A DNA stretch of 64,000 bases. Source: Arthrobacter cavernae. GTDB taxonomy: Bacteria > Actinomycetota > Actinomycetes > Actinomycetales > Micrococcaceae. Shown here one piece after another: positions 62,239 through 64,000 of the stretch (within the stretch, counting starts at the first letter, position 1; every line of letters begins with the position of its first letter). Made by a program: the position numbers and the translations under genes. The DNA lies in contig NZ_JAFNLL010000024.1 in assembly GCF_017368795.1 (NCBI RefSeq), positions 1 through 64,000 of the forward strand, given 5' to 3'. The notes beneath the pieces are model-generated. The model was not told the origin of the DNA. It saw nothing but the letters and a program-made list of their open reading frames with translations, and ran no database searches.

Positions 62239-62817
62239 TCAGCGCCCGCGGCGCGCTTTCGCTTCGGCTTCGGCCCAGGCCCGCTGGGCCGGGGTCAGGG
62301 AGTCCTTCCCCGGGCCTGTGGCAGATGCGGCCGCCCCGCTGCCGGCACGCCAGGCATGCGTCAGGGCCAGGGCGAGGGCGTCCGCGGCGTCGGCGGGCTT
62401 GGGCGGGGCATCGAGCCGCAGGATCTTAGTCACCAGCTTGGTGACGGAGTCCTTGTTGGCCGATCCGCTGCCGGTCACGGCCGCCTTGACTTCCGACGGC
62501 GTGTGGAGCGCCACCGGGAGGCCGCGGCGCGCGGCTGCAGCGATGACCACGCCGGAGGCCTGCGCCACCCCCATGACGGTGCTGACATTCATCTGGGAGA
62601 AAACGCGTTCGACAGCGACGACGTCCGGCTTGTACAGGTCCAGCCATTCGTCGATGGCCTCGGCAATGACCAGGAGGCGCCTGTCCAGAGTCTGCCCGGC
62701 CGAGGTGCCCACCACCCCCACGGCGACCATGGTGGCACGGCGGTTCCGTTCAACGTCCACCACGCCGATGCCGCAACGGGTGAGGCCCGGATCGACTCCC
62801 AATACGCGAAGAGTCAA
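62239..62817 (-). CDS. ruvC: Holliday junction endonuclease RuvC
   Basis: This 192-residue RNase H-fold resolvase cuts Holliday junctions. The first catalytic Asp is in [15 protein letters not shown]. The Glu is in [15 protein letters not shown], and the acidic C-terminal pair lies in [14 protein letters not shown]. The start is TTG with GGGAGG seven bases upstream. It precedes ruvA by 102 bases. Confidence 0.96.
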   Translation of the reverse strand: MTLRVLGVDPGLTRCGIGVVDVERNRRATMVAVGVVGTSAGQTLDRRLLVIAEAIDEWLDLYKPDVVAVERVFSQMNVSTVMGVAQASGVVIAAAARRGLPVALHTPSEVKAAVTGSGSANKDSVTKLVTKILRLDAPPKPADAADALALALTHAWRAGSGAAASATGPGKDSLTPAQRAWAEAEAKARRGR

Positions 62818-62863
62818 GTCCGGGCCTCCCTGTTTGTTGCCAGCTTCTGCCGCAATGAGTGTG

Positions 62864-63619
62864 CTACTCGGCTTCGAGCGCAGCCTGGACTTCCTCGCTC
62901 ATGTCCGCGTTGGTGTACACGTTCTGGACGTCGTCGAGGTCCTCGAGGGCGTCCACGAGCTTCATGAACTTCTTAGCGCCGTCGAGGTCCAGCGGCACCT
63001 GCATCGAGGGCACGAATTCGGCTTCGTCGGATTCGTAGTCGATGCCGGCTTCCTTGAGCGCGTCGCGGATCGCCTGCAGGTCCTGGGGCTCCGAGTGGAT
63101 TTCCCAGTTCTCGCCGCTGTCCTTGACTTCCTCCGCGCCTGCGTCCAGCACGGCCATCAGGAGGTCGTCCTCGCTCAGCCCGTTCTTGGGCAGGTTCACG
63201 ACGCCCTTGCGGCTGAAGAGGTAGCTGACGGAGCCGGGGTCGGCGATGGTGCCGCCGTTGCGGGAGATGGCGAGACGGACTTCCGAAGCGGCGCGGTTCC
63301 TGTTGTCCGTGAGGCATTCGATCAGCAGCGCCGAGCCCTGCGGGCCGCGGCATTCGTACATGATCTCGGTGTAATCGACGACCTCGCCGGTGAGGCCGGC
63401 GCCGCGCTTGATGGCGCGGTCGATGTTGTCGGCCGGGACGGAGGTCTTCTTGGCCTTGGTGACGGCCAGTTCCAGGCCCGGGTTGCCGGCCAGGTCCGGT
63501 CCGCCCATGCGTGCCGCAACTTCGATGTTCTTGATCAGCTTGGCGAACGACTTGGCCCGGCGGCTGTCGAGGATGGCCTTCTTATGCTTGGTGGTTGCCC
63601 ATTTGGAGTGGCCTGACAT
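62864..63619 (-). CDS. YebC/PmpR family transcriptional regulator
   Basis: This 251-residue three-domain protein begins [21 protein letters not shown], the family signature. It continues with [19 protein letters not shown] and [19 protein letters not shown]. Members bind DNA as regulators and some are implicated in relief of ribosome stalling. The ATG at 63619 lies next to the pdxT stop. The position between pdxT and ruvC is the usual actinobacterial order. Confidence 0.95.
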   Translation of the reverse strand: MSGHSKWATTKHKKAILDSRRAKSFAKLIKNIEVAARMGGPDLAGNPGLELAVTKAKKTSVPADNIDRAIKRGAGLTGEVVDYTEIMYECRGPQGSALLIECLTDNRNRAASEVRLAISRNGGTIADPGSVSYLFSRKGVVNLPKNGLSEDDLLMAVLDAGAEEVKDSGENWEIHSEPQDLQAIRDALKEAGIDYESDEAEFVPSMQVPLDLDGAKKFMKLVDALEDLDDVQNVYTNADMSEEVQAALEAE

Positions 63620-63622
63620 GCT

Positions 63623-64000
63623 TTACGCTTCTCCTCTGATCATTCGAATAAAGAGTTCATGCACGCGCTTCTCGCCCGTCACTTCCGGATGGAAGGAGGT
63701 GGCCAGCAAATGACCGGAACGCACTGCAACAATTCTAGCCAACCCGTGCAACGTCGCGGTGTGGCTGGCGTGGGCAGGGTCCACCTGGGCCAGGATTTCC
63801 ACGCTGGGGCCGACGCGCTCCACCCAGGGGCCGCGGATGAACACGGCGTGAACGGGGTCCACGCCGTTCTCGCCCGCGCTGAAGTCAAGGCCCTTGAAGT
63901 CCAGGTCCGTTTCAAAGGACTCGCGCTGTCGGCCGAAGGCATTGCGGCGGACGGTGATGTCCAGGCCGCCGAAGGTCTGCTGGGGGTTGCCGGCAAGGTC
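63623..64000 (-). CDS. pdxT: Pyridoxal 5'-phosphate synthase glutaminase subunit PdxT, 3' part
   Basis: Only the last 125 residues are inside the window; the start lies beyond base 64000. The visible part holds the end of the class I amidotransferase fold: [18 protein letters not shown], then [10 protein letters not shown], and the His/Glu pair in [11 protein letters not shown] that serves the catalytic cysteine (not visible). PdxT feeds ammonia to PdxS in vitamin B6 synthesis. Three bases separate its stop from the YebC start. Confidence 0.92.
   Translation of the reverse strand, partial: DLAGNPQQTFGGLDITVRRNAFGRQRESFETDLDFKGLDFSAGENGVDPVHAVFIRGPWVERVGPSVEILAQVDPAHASHTATLHGLARIVAVRSGHLLATSFHPEVTGEKRVHELFIRMIRGEA

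Overview
The window reads as a core-chromosome segment of a high-GC actinobacterium, most likely a member of the Micrococcaceae close to Arthrobacter, Pseudarthrobacter or Paenarthrobacter. The evidence is the codon use and GC content, the actinobacterial proteins (mIHF, an acVLRF1-type rescue factor, a PriA that has lost its Walker A motif), frequent GTG and TTG starts, and the gene order. No tRNA, rRNA, CRISPR array, insertion sequence or prophage was seen. Coding density is high: the longest stretches without a gene are about 200 bases (31192-31394, 44656-44866, 51076-51278), so no gap exceeds 300 bases.

Layout. Positions 1-7.6 kb (all minus strand): holA, comEC, comEA, a DegV protein, and leuS behind a leucine-rich leader peptide and a terminator hairpin (a probable attenuator). 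Positions 7.6-13.1 kb: a glycerol unit (glpK, glpF, glpD on minus) with a divergent SorC-family regulator. Positions 13.1-16.0 kb (plus): aldo/keto reductase, alpha/beta hydrolase and glycosyltransferase. Positions 16.0-31.2 kb (minus): priA, metK, coaBC, rpoZ, gmk, mihF, then the pyrimidine operon pyrR-pyrB-pyrC-membrane protein-carA-carB-pyrF, read from high to low coordinates. Position 31.4 kb (plus): a PrsW-like protease.

Positions 32.8-44.7 kb (minus): rpsD, DUF948, DUF6167-like, alaS, ruvX, mltG, aroE, aroC, aroK, aroB, a TPR protein, efp and nusB. Positions 44.9-51.1 kb: rarA (minus), the acVLRF1-type gene (plus), a frameshifted GNAT acetyltransferase, aspS and hisS (minus). Positions 51.3-54.4 kb (plus): a membrane-anchored cyclophilin, a DUF349 protein and an AbiEi-like protein. 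Positions 54.4-64 kb (minus): rel, secF, secD, yajC, ruvB, ruvA, ruvC, a YebC/PmpR regulator and the 3' part of pdxT, cut by the window edge.

How the genes work together. Many neighbours overlap by 1-8 bases at stop/start junctions, which points to translationally coupled operons for pyrimidine synthesis, the shikimate pathway, protein export (SecDF-YajC) and Holliday-junction processing (RuvABC). The most informative signals are regulatory: the leucine attenuator at leuS, a PyrR-type RNA loop next to the pyrR Shine-Dalgarno sequence, and a recurring leaderless promoter arrangement with a TAnnnT box 6-7 nt before the start codon. I found no clearly new multi-gene system. The best protein-level oddities are the histidine-rich cytosolic segment of MltG, the changed EF-P loop, the single-base frameshift in the GNAT gene, and an AbiEi-like protein without a partner toxin.
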